Assembly: GCA_937967645.1 (NCBI GenBank)
Contig: CALBTT010000161.1
Location: forward strand, 1 to 52,705
DNA: 52,705 bases
Direction of reading: 5' to 3'
Origin: an uncultured Zoogloea sp.
GTDB taxonomy: Bacteria > Pseudomonadota > Gammaproteobacteria > Burkholderiales > Rhodocyclaceae
Shown: in pieces, positions 8,030-16,853 of the stretch
Layout: every line of letters begins with the position of its first letter
How positions within the stretch are numbered: the first letter of the stretch is position 1
The notes under the pieces: generated by a model
What the model was told of the DNA's origin: nothing
Databases searched by the model: none
The model's input: only the letters and a program-made list of their open reading frames with translations
Program-made: the position numbers and the translations under genes

Positions 8030-8139
8030 GAGACTCATTCCCAGCAAAAAAGACAATCCGTCGCCACCTGCAGCGCTCCGCAAGGAGGCCGGTCGAAGCG
8101 GCGGGAATGAGACCGAGACACAACCGGAGGAGGATGGGT

Positions 8140-10110
8140 ATGTCCAATACCCGAGCGACAGCCGCGGACAGTGCGAGCCTGGACACCTTTCCGCGCCTGC
8201 TGATGCACCATGCCCAGCAGCGGCCTACCCGGCCGGCGATGCGCGAGAAGGAATACGGGATCTGGCAGACCTACACCTGGGCCGAAGTGGCCGACAAGGT
8301 GCGGGCCATTGCCAGTGGCTTGGCCGAGCTGGGCTTCAAGCGTGGCGACCGCCTGGCGGTGGTCGGAGACAACCGGCCGCGCCTGTACTGGTCGGTGGCT
8401 GCCTGCCAGTGCCTGGGCGGTATCCCGGTGATGATGTACCAGGATGCAGTGGCCCAGGAGATGTCCTACGTGATGCAGGACGCGGAGATCCGCTTTGCCT
8501 GCGTCGAGGACCAGGAGCAGGTGGACAAGATGCTCGAGATCAAGGAGACCCTGCCGCTCCTCGAGCATGTGATCTACGACGATCCGCGCGGTCTGCGTCA
8601 TTACAACCAGACCTTCCTGCACGGGCTGGATGAAGTCCTGGAGATGGGGCGCATCCACGACCGCAACCATCCTGACTTCCTGAACAACGAGATCGACAAG
8701 GGCAGCCCCGAGGACATCTCGGTGATGCTCTACACCTCCGGCACCACCGGCAAGCCGAAGGGCGTGTGCCAGAGCCATTCCGCCTTCATCGCCGCCGCCA
8801 AGGGCGGGTGCAGCTTCGACAAGCTCACCGACCAGGACGACATCCTGTCCTACCTGCCGATGGCCTGGGTGGGCGACCACCTGTTCTCCTATGCCCAGGC
8901 CCTGGTGGCCGGCTTCACCATCAACTGCCCGGAATCCGGCGAGACGGTGATGGGCGACCTGCGGGAGATCGGCCCCACCTACTACTTTGCGCCGCCGCGG
9001 GTGTTCGAGAACCTGCTCACCCAGGTGATGATCCGCATGGAGGACGCGAGCAGCTTCAAGCGCAAGCTGTTCGGTCACTTCATGGACGTGGCCAAGCGTT
9101 GTGGCGCCGACATCCTGGACGGCAAGCCGGTCTCCGCTGGTGATCGCCTGCAGTACGCCCTCGGCAACCTGCTGGTGTATGGCCCGCTGAAGAACGTGCT
9201 GGGCATGAGCCGTATCCGCGTGGCCTACACCGCCGGCGCGGCGATCGGCCCGGACCTGTTCCGCTTCTACCGCTCGATCGGCATCAACCTGAAGCAGCTC
9301 TACGGCCAGACCGAGACCTGCGCCTATGTCTGCCTGCAGCCGGACGGCCAGATCAAGCTGGATTCGGTGGGCACCCCGGCACCCAACGTGGAGGTCAAGC
9401 TGGCGGACAACGGCGAGATCCTGGTCAAGGGGCCGATGCTGCTGAAGGCCTACTACAAGCGGCCTGACGCCACCGCCGAGTCGATCAATGCCGAAGGCTA
9501 CTTCATGACCGGCGATGCCGGCTTCTTCGACGAGGATGGTCACCTCAAGATCATCGACCGGGCGAAGGACGTGGGCAAACTCACCGGTGGAGGCATGTTC
9601 GCCCCCAACTACATCGAGAACAAGCTCAAGTTCTTCCAGCACATCAAGGAAGTGGTGTGCTTCGGCAACGGCCGTGACTTCGTCACCGCCTTCGTGAACA
9701 TCGACCTCGAGGCCGTCGGCAACTGGGCCGAGCGCAAGGGCATGGCCTACTCGGGTTACACCGACCTGGCCAGCCAGCCGCAGGTGTATGAGCTCATCCG
9801 GGAGTGTGTCGAGAAGGTGAATGCCGACCTCGCCTCCGACGCGAACATGAGCGAATCCCAGATCAAGCGCTTCCTGGTGCTGCACAAGGAGCTCGACGCC
9901 GACGACGGTGAGCTGACCCGCACCCGCAAGGTCCGCCGCAACTTCGTGGCCGAGAAGTACGCCGTGCTGATCGACGCCCTGTACGCCGGCAAGAAGAACC
10001 AGTTCATCGAAACCCAGGTGACCTACGAGGACGGCCGCACCAACAAGGTGTCTGCCGACCTGCGCATCGAGGACGCCAAAACCTTCCCGCCCACGCGGAA
10101 GGCCGCCTGA
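8140..10110 (+). CDS. Long-chain acyl-CoA ligase (AMP-forming), FadD-like
   Basis: A 656-residue adenylate-forming enzyme that would activate a carboxylic acid to its CoA thioester with ATP. Visible motifs are the P-loop YTSGTTGKPKG (about residue 197), YGQTETCAY (A5 region), YFMTGDAGFFDEDGHLKIIDRAKD (hinge) and a C-terminal domain. Length and sequence fit the large, soluble long-chain acyl-CoA synthetase group (bubblegum/FadD15 type), not short aromatic ligases. The ATG at 8140 has AGGAGG six bases upstream, and the reading frame that extends back to 7936 lacks such a site. It is the first gene of an operon with a complete Liv-type ABC importer and a PaaK-like ligase. The substrate is therefore probably one imported by that system, fatty or aromatic-aliphatic. 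A PsrA-like operator precedes it. Confidence 0.85.
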   Translation: MSNTRATAADSASLDTFPRLLMHHAQQRPTRPAMREKEYGIWQTYTWAEVADKVRAIASGLAELGFKRGDRLAVVGDNRPRLYWSVAACQCLGGIPVMMYQDAVAQEMSYVMQDAEIRFACVEDQEQVDKMLEIKETLPLLEHVIYDDPRGLRHYNQTFLHGLDEVLEMGRIHDRNHPDFLNNEIDKGSPEDISVMLYTSGTTGKPKGVCQSHSAFIAAAKGGCSFDKLTDQDDILSYLPMAWVGDHLFSYAQALVAGFTINCPESGETVMGDLREIGPTYYFAPPRVFENLLTQVMIRMEDASSFKRKLFGHFMDVAKRCGADILDGKPVSAGDRLQYALGNLLVYGPLKNVLGMSRIRVAYTAGAAIGPDLFRFYRSIGINLKQLYGQTETCAYVCLQPDGQIKLDSVGTPAPNVEVKLADNGEILVKGPMLLKAYYKRPDATAESINAEGYFMTGDAGFFDEDGHLKIIDRAKDVGKLTGGGMFAPNYIENKLKFFQHIKEVVCFGNGRDFVTAFVNIDLEAVGNWAERKGMAYSGYTDLASQPQVYELIRECVEKVNADLASDANMSESQIKRFLVLHKELDADDGELTRTRKVRRNFVAEKYAVLIDALYAGKKNQFIETQVTYEDGRTNKVSADLRIEDAKTFPPTRKAA

Positions 10111-10123
10111 GGAGAGCGACCCC

Positions 10124-10906
10124 ATGGCCCGACAGATTGGCGACGTGATCGTCGACCTCCAGAACATCTCCCTGCGCTTCGGCGGCGTGAAGGCGCTGAC
10201 CGACATCAGCTTCAACGTCCGTGAGCATGAGATCCGCTCCATCATCGGCCCCAACGGCGCCGGCAAGAGCTCCATGCTCAACGTGATCAACGGGGTCTAC
10301 CACCCCCAGGAAGGGCAGATCTTCTTCAAGGGGGCGCTGCGCAAGAAGATGGAGCCCCACGAGGCCGCCGAGCAAGGCATCGCCCGTACCTTCCAGAACA
10401 TCGCCCTGTTCAAGGGCATGACCGTGCTCGACAACATCATGACCGGGCGCAACCTCAAGATGAAGTGCAACTTCCTGCAGCACGCCCTCTACTGGGGGGC
10501 GGCGCAGAAGGAAGAGATCGCGCACCGCATCAAGGTCGAGGAGGTCATCGAGTTCCTGGAGATCCAGGACATCCGCAAGACGCCGGTGGGGCGCCTGCCC
10601 TATGGCCTGCAGAAGCGGGTGGAGCTGGCCCGTGCGCTGGCCGCCGAGCCGCACATCCTGCTGCTGGACGAGCCGATGGCCGGCATGAACGTCGAGGAAA
10701 AGCAGGACATGTGCCGCTTCATCCTCGATGTGAACGACCAGTTCGGCACCACCATCGTGCTGATCGAGCACGACATGGGCGTGGTGATGGACATCTCCGA
10801 CCGGGTCGTGGTGCTGGACTACGGCAAGAAGATCGGTGACGGCGAGCCGGATGAAGTCAAGAACAACCCGGAGGTCATCAAGGCCTACCTGGGGACTGCT
10901 CACTGA
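10124..10906 (+). CDS. livG: Branched-chain-amino-acid-type ABC importer, ATPase LivG-like
   Basis: A 260-residue cytoplasmic ATPase of the HAAT (LivG) type. Walker A is GPNGAGKSS (about residues 45-53), the signature is a degenerate YGLQKRVELARAL, Walker B is ILLLDEPMAG, and the H-loop is IEHDMGVVM. The LivG-specific long insertion and the DNIMTGRN region are present. It starts 13 bases after the ligase stop behind a GGAG site. With LivF, LivH, LivM and LivK it forms one transporter. Operon partners suggest a carboxylic acid substrate, not leucine. Confidence 0.9.
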   Translation: MARQIGDVIVDLQNISLRFGGVKALTDISFNVREHEIRSIIGPNGAGKSSMLNVINGVYHPQEGQIFFKGALRKKMEPHEAAEQGIARTFQNIALFKGMTVLDNIMTGRNLKMKCNFLQHALYWGAAQKEEIAHRIKVEEVIEFLEIQDIRKTPVGRLPYGLQKRVELARALAAEPHILLLDEPMAGMNVEEKQDMCRFILDVNDQFGTTIVLIEHDMGVVMDISDRVVVLDYGKKIGDGEPDEVKNNPEVIKAYLGTAH

Positions 10907-10921
10907 GCGCGGGAGGGGAAC

Positions 10922-11848
10922 ATGCAATTCTTCATTGAGGTACTCGTCGGCGGCCTGCTGTCGGGTGTCATGTACGCCCTGGTGGCCCTCGGCTTCGTGC
11001 TGATCTACAAGGCTTCCGGCGTCTTCAACTTCGCCCAGGGGGCGATGGTGTTCTTCGCCGCGCTGACCTTCGTGGGCTTCCAGGAAGTCCTGCCTGGCTG
11101 GCTGGGCCTGGAAGCGGACAGTGGCGTGGTGTTCTGGCTGGCCTTCCTGCTCGCCTTCGCTGCGATGGTCGTGCTGGGCATCGCCACCGAGCGGATCGTG
11201 CTGCGGCCGCTGGTCAATCAGCCTCACATCACCCTGTTCATGGCCACCATCGGCCTGACCTACGTGGTGGAAGGCCTCGCCCAGATGACCTGGGGTGCCA
11301 ACGTGCGCGGCCTCGACCTCGGCATCGTCGATGAGCCCATCGCCTGGCTGATGGACAACTACGAGATCGGCGTTTCCAAGTTCGACCTCTTCGCGGCCGG
11401 TGTCGCGGCATCCCTGGTCGCCCTGCTGGCCCTGCTGTTCCAGTACACCAAGGTGGGTCGGGCCCTGCGTGCGGTGGCCGACGACCACCAGGCGGCGCTG
11501 TCCATCGGCATTCCGCTGCAGACCATCTGGCGTGTGGTGTGGGCGGTGGCGGGCTTCGTGGCCCTGGTGGCCGGGATGATCTGGGGTGCCCGCAACGGCG
11601 TCCAGTTCGCCCTCACCTTCACGGCCCTGAAGGCCCTGCCGGTGTTGATCCTCGGCGGCTTCACCTCGGTGCCCGGCGCCATCGTCGGCGGCCTGATCAT
11701 CGGTGCCTCCGAAAAGCTGGCCGAAGTCTATGTGGGGCCCTTCGTCGGCGGCGGTATCGAAGGCTGGTTCCCGTACATGCTGGCCCTGGCCTTCCTGCTG
11801 GTGCGGCCGGAAGGGCTGTTCGGCGAGAAGCACATCGACCGGGTGTAA
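10922..11848 (+). CDS. livH: ABC importer permease, LivH-like
   Basis: A 308-residue integral membrane permease with eight to nine predicted helices. It has the LivH hallmarks MYALVALGFVLIYKASGVFNFAQGAM near the N-terminus and GRALRAVADDHQAALSIGIP, the cytoplasmic coupling loop. The SD GGGAGGGG lies just upstream of the ATG. A REP-like paired palindrome follows the stop. Confidence 0.9.
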   Translation: MQFFIEVLVGGLLSGVMYALVALGFVLIYKASGVFNFAQGAMVFFAALTFVGFQEVLPGWLGLEADSGVVFWLAFLLAFAAMVVLGIATERIVLRPLVNQPHITLFMATIGLTYVVEGLAQMTWGANVRGLDLGIVDEPIAWLMDNYEIGVSKFDLFAAGVAASLVALLALLFQYTKVGRALRAVADDHQAALSIGIPLQTIWRVVWAVAGFVALVAGMIWGARNGVQFALTFTALKALPVLILGGFTSVPGAIVGGLIIGASEKLAEVYVGPFVGGGIEGWFPYMLALAFLLVRPEGLFGEKHIDRV

Positions 11849-11853
11849 GAGCG

Positions 11854-11942
11854 TGTAGGGGCGGCTTCAGCCGCCCACGGATGTCGATCGACGATAGATC
11901 GTTGATTCAGCGCGTGGAGGGCGAATGAGTTCGCCCCTACAG
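11854..11942. repeat. REP-like paired palindrome between livH and livM
   Basis: The left copy at 11854-11876 begins TGTAGGGGCGGCTTCAGCC. The inverted right copy at 11919-11942 ends TTCGCCCCTACA. Each half can form its own small hairpin, and the outer TGTAGGGGCG/CGCCCCTACA ends match exactly. It is the same family as the elements at 14461-14527 and 25894-25927. These fit REP/BIME-type intergenic repeats that are mobilised by RAYT (TnpA-REP) transposases. No RAYT is in the window. Confidence 0.75.
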
Positions 11943-11964
11943 GAAGAGACAAGGAGCAACAACA

Positions 11965-13032
11965 ATGCTTTATCGTGAAGCCGGCCAGTTCAAGGCCAGT
12001 TACGCCGAAGATTCGCAGATCTTCCCGATCCGCCAGGACAAGATCGGGTTCTGGGTGCTGATGCTGGTGTTCGGCGTGGCCGTGCCCCTGCTGGCCAACC
12101 AGTACTGGCTCAAGGCCATCCTGATCCCGGTGCTGATCTTCTCCCTGGCCGCCATCGGTCTCAACATCCTCACCGGCTACGCCGGCCAGCTGTCGCTGGG
12201 GTCGGCGGCCTTCATGGCGGTGGGGGCGTTTGCTGCCTACAACTTCATCCTGCGCATCGAGGGCATGCCCTTCCTGGTGGCTCTGGTGCTGGCCGGGGGC
12301 ACGGCGGCGCTGGTGGGGATCCTGTTCGGGTTGCCGAGCCTGCGCATCAAGGGCTTCTACCTGGCGGTGGCGACCCTGGCGGCCCAGTTCTTCATCGTCT
12401 GGGCGCTGGTGAAGTTCCCGTGGTTCTCCAACAACTCCTCGTCCGGCGTGGTGACCGCCCAGGACGTGACCATCCTCGGCTACACCTTCGCCACGCCGGA
12501 GGCCAAGTACATCCTGACCTTCCTGATCGTCGCCTTCATGGCCCTGCTGGCCAAGAACATGGTGCGCTCCTCCACCGGGCGGGCCTGGATGGCGGTGCGT
12601 GACATGGACGTGGCGGCCCAGGTGATCGGCTTCCGCCTGATGCGCACCAAGCTGCTGGCCTTTGCGGTGAGCTCCTTCTACTGCGGCGTGGCCGGTGCCC
12701 TGTATGCCTACACCTACATCGGTACGGTGGAGCCGGAAGGCTTCAACCTCGATCTCTCCTTCAAGATCCTGTTCATGATCATCATTGGCGGGGTGGGCTC
12801 GATCATGGGCTCCTTCCTCGGTGCGGCCTTCATCGTGCTGCTGCCGATCTTCCTGGACAACGTCATCCCGATGATCTTCGGTGACGCGCTGGGGGCGGGC
12901 TTCGTGTCCAACTTCCAGCTCATCGTGTTCGGCGGCCTGATCATCTTCTTCCTGATCGTCGAGCCCCACGGCCTGGCCCGGCTGTGGCAGATCGCCAAGG
13001 AGAAGCTGCGTCTCTGGCCCTTCCCCCATTAA
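11965..13032 (+). CDS. livM: ABC importer permease, LivM-like
   Basis: A 355-residue integral membrane permease. After a short cytoplasmic N-terminus come helices with AAIGLNILTGYAGQLSLGSAAFMAVGAFAAY, the LivM signature. The coupling loop is GRAWMAVRDMDVAAQVIGFR, followed by IMIIIGGVGSIMGSFLGA. AAGGAG lies nine bases upstream of the ATG. It partners LivH in the inner membrane. Confidence 0.9.
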   Translation: MLYREAGQFKASYAEDSQIFPIRQDKIGFWVLMLVFGVAVPLLANQYWLKAILIPVLIFSLAAIGLNILTGYAGQLSLGSAAFMAVGAFAAYNFILRIEGMPFLVALVLAGGTAALVGILFGLPSLRIKGFYLAVATLAAQFFIVWALVKFPWFSNNSSSGVVTAQDVTILGYTFATPEAKYILTFLIVAFMALLAKNMVRSSTGRAWMAVRDMDVAAQVIGFRLMRTKLLAFAVSSFYCGVAGALYAYTYIGTVEPEGFNLDLSFKILFMIIIGGVGSIMGSFLGAAFIVLLPIFLDNVIPMIFGDALGAGFVSNFQLIVFGGLIIFFLIVEPHGLARLWQIAKEKLRLWPFPH

Positions 13033-13099
13033 CGAAAGCGAACGGGCGACCTCCGCCTTCCGCCAGCTGCACCCACACCATAAAAGAGGAGACAAACAC

Positions 13100-14425
13100 A
13101 TGAAACTGAAGAAAACCGTCCTGCTCGGCGCCGTCATCGCCGGCCTCCTGGGTTCCTCCCTGGCCAGCGCCAACGAGGAGCAGTTCATCGGCCTGCCCAG
13201 CTACCGTGTCGGCCCCTATGCGGCGGGCGGCTCCGGCCTGTTCGGCGGCTGGATCGACTACATGCAGCTCATCAACGAGCGCGACGGCGGCGTCAATGGC
13301 GTCAAGCTGACCTGGGAAGAGTGCGAGACCGAATACAACAATGCCCGCGGTGTGGAGTGCTACGAGCGTCTCAAGAAGAAGGGCAGCACCGGTAACTCCG
13401 TGTTCCAGCCGGTGTCCACCGGCATCACCTACTCGGTGCTCGAGAAGGTGCCCCAGGACAAGATCCCGATGGTCACCATCGGCTACGGCCGCACCGATGC
13501 CGCCGATGGCCGGGTCTTCCCGTGGGTCTTCCCGATGATCACCACCTACTGGTCCCAGGCTTCGGCCATCGTGAACTACATGGGCCAGAAGGAAGGGGGC
13601 ATGGACAAGCTCAAGGGCAAGAAGATCGGCCTGCTCTATCACGATTCCGCCTATGGCAAGGAATCCCACGCGATCATGGACAAGCTGGCCGCCAAGCATG
13701 GCTTTGAAGTGATCAAGATCGCCGTGGCCCACCCGGGCAACGAGCAGCAGTCCCAATGGCTGCAGATCCGCCAGGCCAAGCCCGACTACGTCGTGCTGTG
13801 GGGCTGGGGCGTGATGAACCCGACCGCCATCAAGGCCGCCGCCAAGACCGGCTTCCCGCGTGAGAAGCTGATCGGTGTGTGGTGGTCCGGCGCGGAAGAG
13901 GACACCATCCCCGCCGGCCCGGCCGCCAAGGGCTTCGTTGCCGCCGGCTTCAACGTGGCGGGCGCCAACTACCCGGTGATCGCCGACATCAAGAAGCATG
14001 TGTACGGCAAGAACAAGGGCAACATGGAAGACAAGACCCGCGTCGGCTCGGTGTATTACAACCGCGGCGTGGTGCACGGGATCATCACCGTCGAGGCGAT
14101 CCGCAAGGCCCAGGAAAAGTACGGCAAGGGCAAGGCCCTGACCGGCGAGCAGGTCCGCTGGGGCTTCGAGAACCTCAACCTGGATGACGCCCGCCTGAAG
14201 GCTCTGGGCGCCACCGGCTTCCTGCCGCCGCTGAAGATCACCTGCGCCGACCACGAAGGTCCGGGCAAGGTGAAGTTCCAGCAGTGGGACGGCAACCAGT
14301 GGAAGGTCATCACCGACTGGGTGGACTCCGACCGCCCGCTGGTGCGCGGCATGATCGAGGAATCGGCCGCCGCCTACGCCAAGGAAAAGGGCATCAAGCC
14401 CCGCGACTGCAGCAAGGAAGGCTGA
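13100..14425 (+). CDS. livK: ABC importer periplasmic binding protein, LivK-like
   Basis: A 441-residue periplasmic protein. The signal peptide is MKLKKTVLLGAVIAGLLGSSLASA, followed by the Leu/Ile/Val-binding-protein fold (Peripla_BP_6). Recognisable segments are INERDGGVNGVKLTWEECETEYN and GKKIGLLYHDSAYGKESHAI. It is longer than E. coli LivK (about 370). This longer class is common next to acyl-CoA ligases in betaproteobacteria and probably binds an aromatic or fatty carboxylate, but the ligand cannot be read from the sequence. It has a strong GAGGAG ribosome site. Confidence 0.88.
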   Translation: MKLKKTVLLGAVIAGLLGSSLASANEEQFIGLPSYRVGPYAAGGSGLFGGWIDYMQLINERDGGVNGVKLTWEECETEYNNARGVECYERLKKKGSTGNSVFQPVSTGITYSVLEKVPQDKIPMVTIGYGRTDAADGRVFPWVFPMITTYWSQASAIVNYMGQKEGGMDKLKGKKIGLLYHDSAYGKESHAIMDKLAAKHGFEVIKIAVAHPGNEQQSQWLQIRQAKPDYVVLWGWGVMNPTAIKAAAKTGFPREKLIGVWWSGAEEDTIPAGPAAKGFVAAGFNVAGANYPVIADIKKHVYGKNKGNMEDKTRVGSVYYNRGVVHGIITVEAIRKAQEKYGKGKALTGEQVRWGFENLNLDDARLKALGATGFLPPLKITCADHEGPGKVKFQQWDGNQWKVITDWVDSDRPLVRGMIEESAAAYAKEKGIKPRDCSKEG

Positions 14426-14450
14426 GCGAAGCTTGAGGGGGTAGGGGGCA

Positions 14451-14527
14451 TGTAGGGGCCTGTAGGGGCGACTTCAGTCGCCCGCCCTTGCGTAGAGTGG
14501 GGATGGGCGACTGAAGTCGCCCCTACA
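14451..14527. repeat. REP-like paired palindrome between livK and livF
   Basis: The best copy in the window. Bases 14461-14483 (TGTAGGGGCGACTTCAGTCG then CCC) and 14505-14527 are exact reverse complements over 23 bases, separated by 21 bases. Each half folds internally (GGGCGACT/AGTCGCCC). A partial third copy, TGTAGGGGCC, lies at 14451. As an RNA it would make a long stem-loop inside the operon transcript and may tune livF expression relative to livK. Confidence 0.8.
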
Positions 14528-14625
14528 GGACACCCATATCGCTCCTGTCCCCCACGCCCTCTCGCCCTTCCTGCATCGCGCCAGCTGCATGCCTCAATAC
14601 GTCATCCACAAGGGAATGACTTGAT

Positions 14626-15426
14626 ATGTCTTACCTCAGCATCAACAACATCGAGGTCATCTACGACCACGTGATCCTCGTCCTCAAGGGGGTCTCCCTG
14701 CAGGTGCCCCAGGGCAAGATCGTGGCCTTGCTGGGGGCCAACGGCGCCGGCAAGAGCACCACGCTCAAGTCCATCTCCAGCCTGCTGCGCGCCGAGCGCG
14801 GTGACGTGACCAAGGGCAGCGTCGAGTTCAAGGGCGAGCGTATCGACCAGATGACGCCGGCCGACCTGGTTCGGAAGGGCGTCATCCAGGTGATGGAGGG
14901 GCGCCACTGCTTCGGCCACCTGTCCATCGAGGAGAACCTGCTGACCGGCGCCTACACCCGCAGCCAGTCCCGTGCCGAGCTCAAGGAGAGCCTCGACAAG
15001 GTGTATGCCTACTTCCCCCGCCTCAAGACGCGGCGGACCTCCCAGGCCGGCTACACCTCGGGTGGCGAGCAGCAGATGTGCGCCATCGGCCGGGCCTTGA
15101 TGGCCAAGCCCGAGATGATCCTGCTCGACGAGCCGTCGATGGGCCTGGCCCCGCAGATCGTCGAGGAGATCTTCGAGATCGTGAAGGATCTCAACAGCAA
15201 GGAAAACGTGAGCTTCCTGCTGGCCGAACAGAACACCATGGTGGCCCTGCGCTACGCCGACTTCGGCTACATCCTGGAGAACGGCCGGGTCGTGATGGAG
15301 GGCGAAGCCGAGGATCTGCGCACCAACGAGGACGTCAAGGAGTTCTATCTGGGCCTGTCCTCCGAAGGGCGCAAGAGCTTCCGCGAAGTGAAGCACTACC
15401 GTCGGCGCAAGCGCTGGCTGTCCTGA
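14626..15426 (+). CDS. livF: ABC importer ATPase, LivF-like
   Basis: A 266-residue ATPase of LivF type. Walker A is GANGAGKST, the signature is TSGGEQQMCAIGRAL, and Walker B is MILLDEPSMGLAP. The LivF-characteristic VMEGRHCFGHLSIEENLLTGA follows the Q-loop region. The C-terminus has a basic extension (KHYRRRKRWLS) not seen in enteric LivF. It forms the ATPase dimer with LivG. The PaaK-like ligase gene starts 29 bases downstream. Confidence 0.9.
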   Translation: MSYLSINNIEVIYDHVILVLKGVSLQVPQGKIVALLGANGAGKSTTLKSISSLLRAERGDVTKGSVEFKGERIDQMTPADLVRKGVIQVMEGRHCFGHLSIEENLLTGAYTRSQSRAELKESLDKVYAYFPRLKTRRTSQAGYTSGGEQQMCAIGRALMAKPEMILLDEPSMGLAPQIVEEIFEIVKDLNSKENVSFLLAEQNTMVALRYADFGYILENGRVVMEGEAEDLRTNEDVKEFYLGLSSEGRKSFREVKHYRRRKRWLS

Positions 15427-15455
15427 GTGGGTCCGACACCACACGCGGAGAAACC

Positions 15456-16691
15456 ATGAATTACTACGATGCCCGTGAAACCCGCGATCCGGCCGAGCGC
15501 GAGCGCGACCTGCTCGCCCGCCTGCCGGTCCAGGTGGCCCATGCCAAGGCGCATGCGCCTGCTTTCTCCGCCCTGCTCAAGGACGTGGACCCGGCGGCCA
15601 TCACCAGCCGGGAAGCGCTGGCCACTCTGCCGGTGATCCGCAAGTCGGAGCTCTCCGAGCTGCAGAAGGCGGCTCGCCCCTTCGGTGGCCTGGCCACCGT
15701 GAGCTGGGGCGGCGCCTGCGCCCGGGTGTTCGCCTCGCCAGGGCCCATCTACGAGCCGGAGGGCGCGCGCAAGGACTACTGGCGCATGGCCAGGGCCTTC
15801 CACGCGGCCGGCTTCCGGGCCGGGGACCTGGTCCATAACACCTTCTCTTACCACTTCACGCCGGCCGGCTCGATGATGGAAACCGCGGCCCATGCCCTGG
15901 GGTGTACGGTCTTTCCGGCAGGTGTGGGCCAGACCGAGCAGCAGGTGGCGGCCATGCTCGACCTGCGCCCGGATGCCTATGCCGGTACGCCGTCCTTCCT
16001 GCGCATCATCCTCGACAAGGCCGATGAGCTCGGCCTGAAGATCGACAGCCTGCGCAAGGCCTTCGTCTCGGGCGAAGCCTTCCCGCCGAGTCAGCGGGAC
16101 GCCCTGGCTGCCCGGGGCATCCAGGCCTATCAGGCCTATGCCACCGCCGACCTGGGGCTGATCGCCTTCGAGACCCCGGCCCGCGAGGGCATGGTGGTGG
16201 ATGAGGACGTCCTCCTCGAGATCGTCCGTCCCGGCACCGGCGACCCGGTGGCGCCGGGCGAGGTGGGCGAGGTGGTGGTGACCACCTTCAACCCGGACTA
16301 CCCGTTGATCCGCTTCGGCACCGGCGATCTGTCGGCCGTGCTGCCCGGCATCTCGCCCTGCGGACGCACCAACCTGCGCATCAAGGGCTGGATGGGCCGG
16401 GCCGACCAGACCACCAAGGTGAAGGGCATGTTCGTGCATCCCGGGCAGGTCGCCGCGGTGCTCAAGCGCCATCCCGAAGTGGGCCGGGGCCGCCTGGTGG
16501 TGGACAACCCGGATCACTCCGACCGGATGACCCTGCACTGCGAGCTGGCGGCGCCGGTGGAGGGGCTGGCGGATGCCATCGCGGCCTCCATCCGCGAGCT
16601 GACCAAGCTGCGCGGCGAGGTGAGCTTCTGTGCGCCGGGCAGCCTGGCCAATGACGGCAAGGTGATCGACGACATCCGCAAATACGAATAA
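15456..16691 (+). CDS. Phenylacetate-CoA ligase family enzyme (PaaK-like)
   Basis: A 411-residue adenylate-forming ligase of the PaaK group: RLPVQVAHAKAHAPAF at the start, AYATADLGLIAFE, LIRFGTGDLSAVLPG, and the C-terminal GMFVHPGQVAAVLKRHPEVGRGRLVV. True PaaK proteins are about 430-440 residues with SSGTTG as P-loop. Here the equivalent stretch is ASPGPIYEPEG, a degenerate P-loop. Activity on phenylacetate is therefore uncertain. Start chosen at the ATG behind GCGGAG; the frame extends further upstream inside livF without a start signal. It is the last gene of the acyl-CoA ligase/Liv operon and is followed by a strong terminator. Confidence 0.8.
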   Translation: MNYYDARETRDPAERERDLLARLPVQVAHAKAHAPAFSALLKDVDPAAITSREALATLPVIRKSELSELQKAARPFGGLATVSWGGACARVFASPGPIYEPEGARKDYWRMARAFHAAGFRAGDLVHNTFSYHFTPAGSMMETAAHALGCTVFPAGVGQTEQQVAAMLDLRPDAYAGTPSFLRIILDKADELGLKIDSLRKAFVSGEAFPPSQRDALAARGIQAYQAYATADLGLIAFETPAREGMVVDEDVLLEIVRPGTGDPVAPGEVGEVVVTTFNPDYPLIRFGTGDLSAVLPGISPCGRTNLRIKGWMGRADQTTKVKGMFVHPGQVAAVLKRHPEVGRGRLVVDNPDHSDRMTLHCELAAPVEGLADAIAASIRELTKLRGEVSFCAPGSLANDGKVIDDIRKYE

Positions 16692-16721
16692 CCCGTTTCA
16701 GTCAGTCCATGTGTCCTCATC

Positions 16722-16747
16722 GCGCCGGCCCTCCGGCGCTTTTTTTG
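16722..16747 (+). terminator. Rho-independent terminator of the ligase/liv operon
   Basis: GCGCCGG (16722-16728) and CCGGCGC (16733-16739) form a 7-bp GC stem with a 4-base loop, followed by seven T residues (16740-16746). It is the only classical hairpin-plus-U-tract terminator seen in the window. It lies 31 bases after the PaaK-like stop. Confidence 0.92.
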
Positions 16748-16853
16748 TCTTTCGCTCTGGAGGGCTGATCCGTTCTGTTGCGGAGACCCCGCATGGGCGG
16801 GGGGTGAGGCTTCTGGCACACTCGACGGCCAGATCCTACCGTCGCGCGTCGCC

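Noticed and set aside
8035..10290. A 751-residue open frame antisense to the acyl-CoA ligase, and similar long antisense frames across the window
   Set aside because: They are His/Gly/Val/Asp-rich shadows produced by high-GC coding DNA, without homology or start signals.
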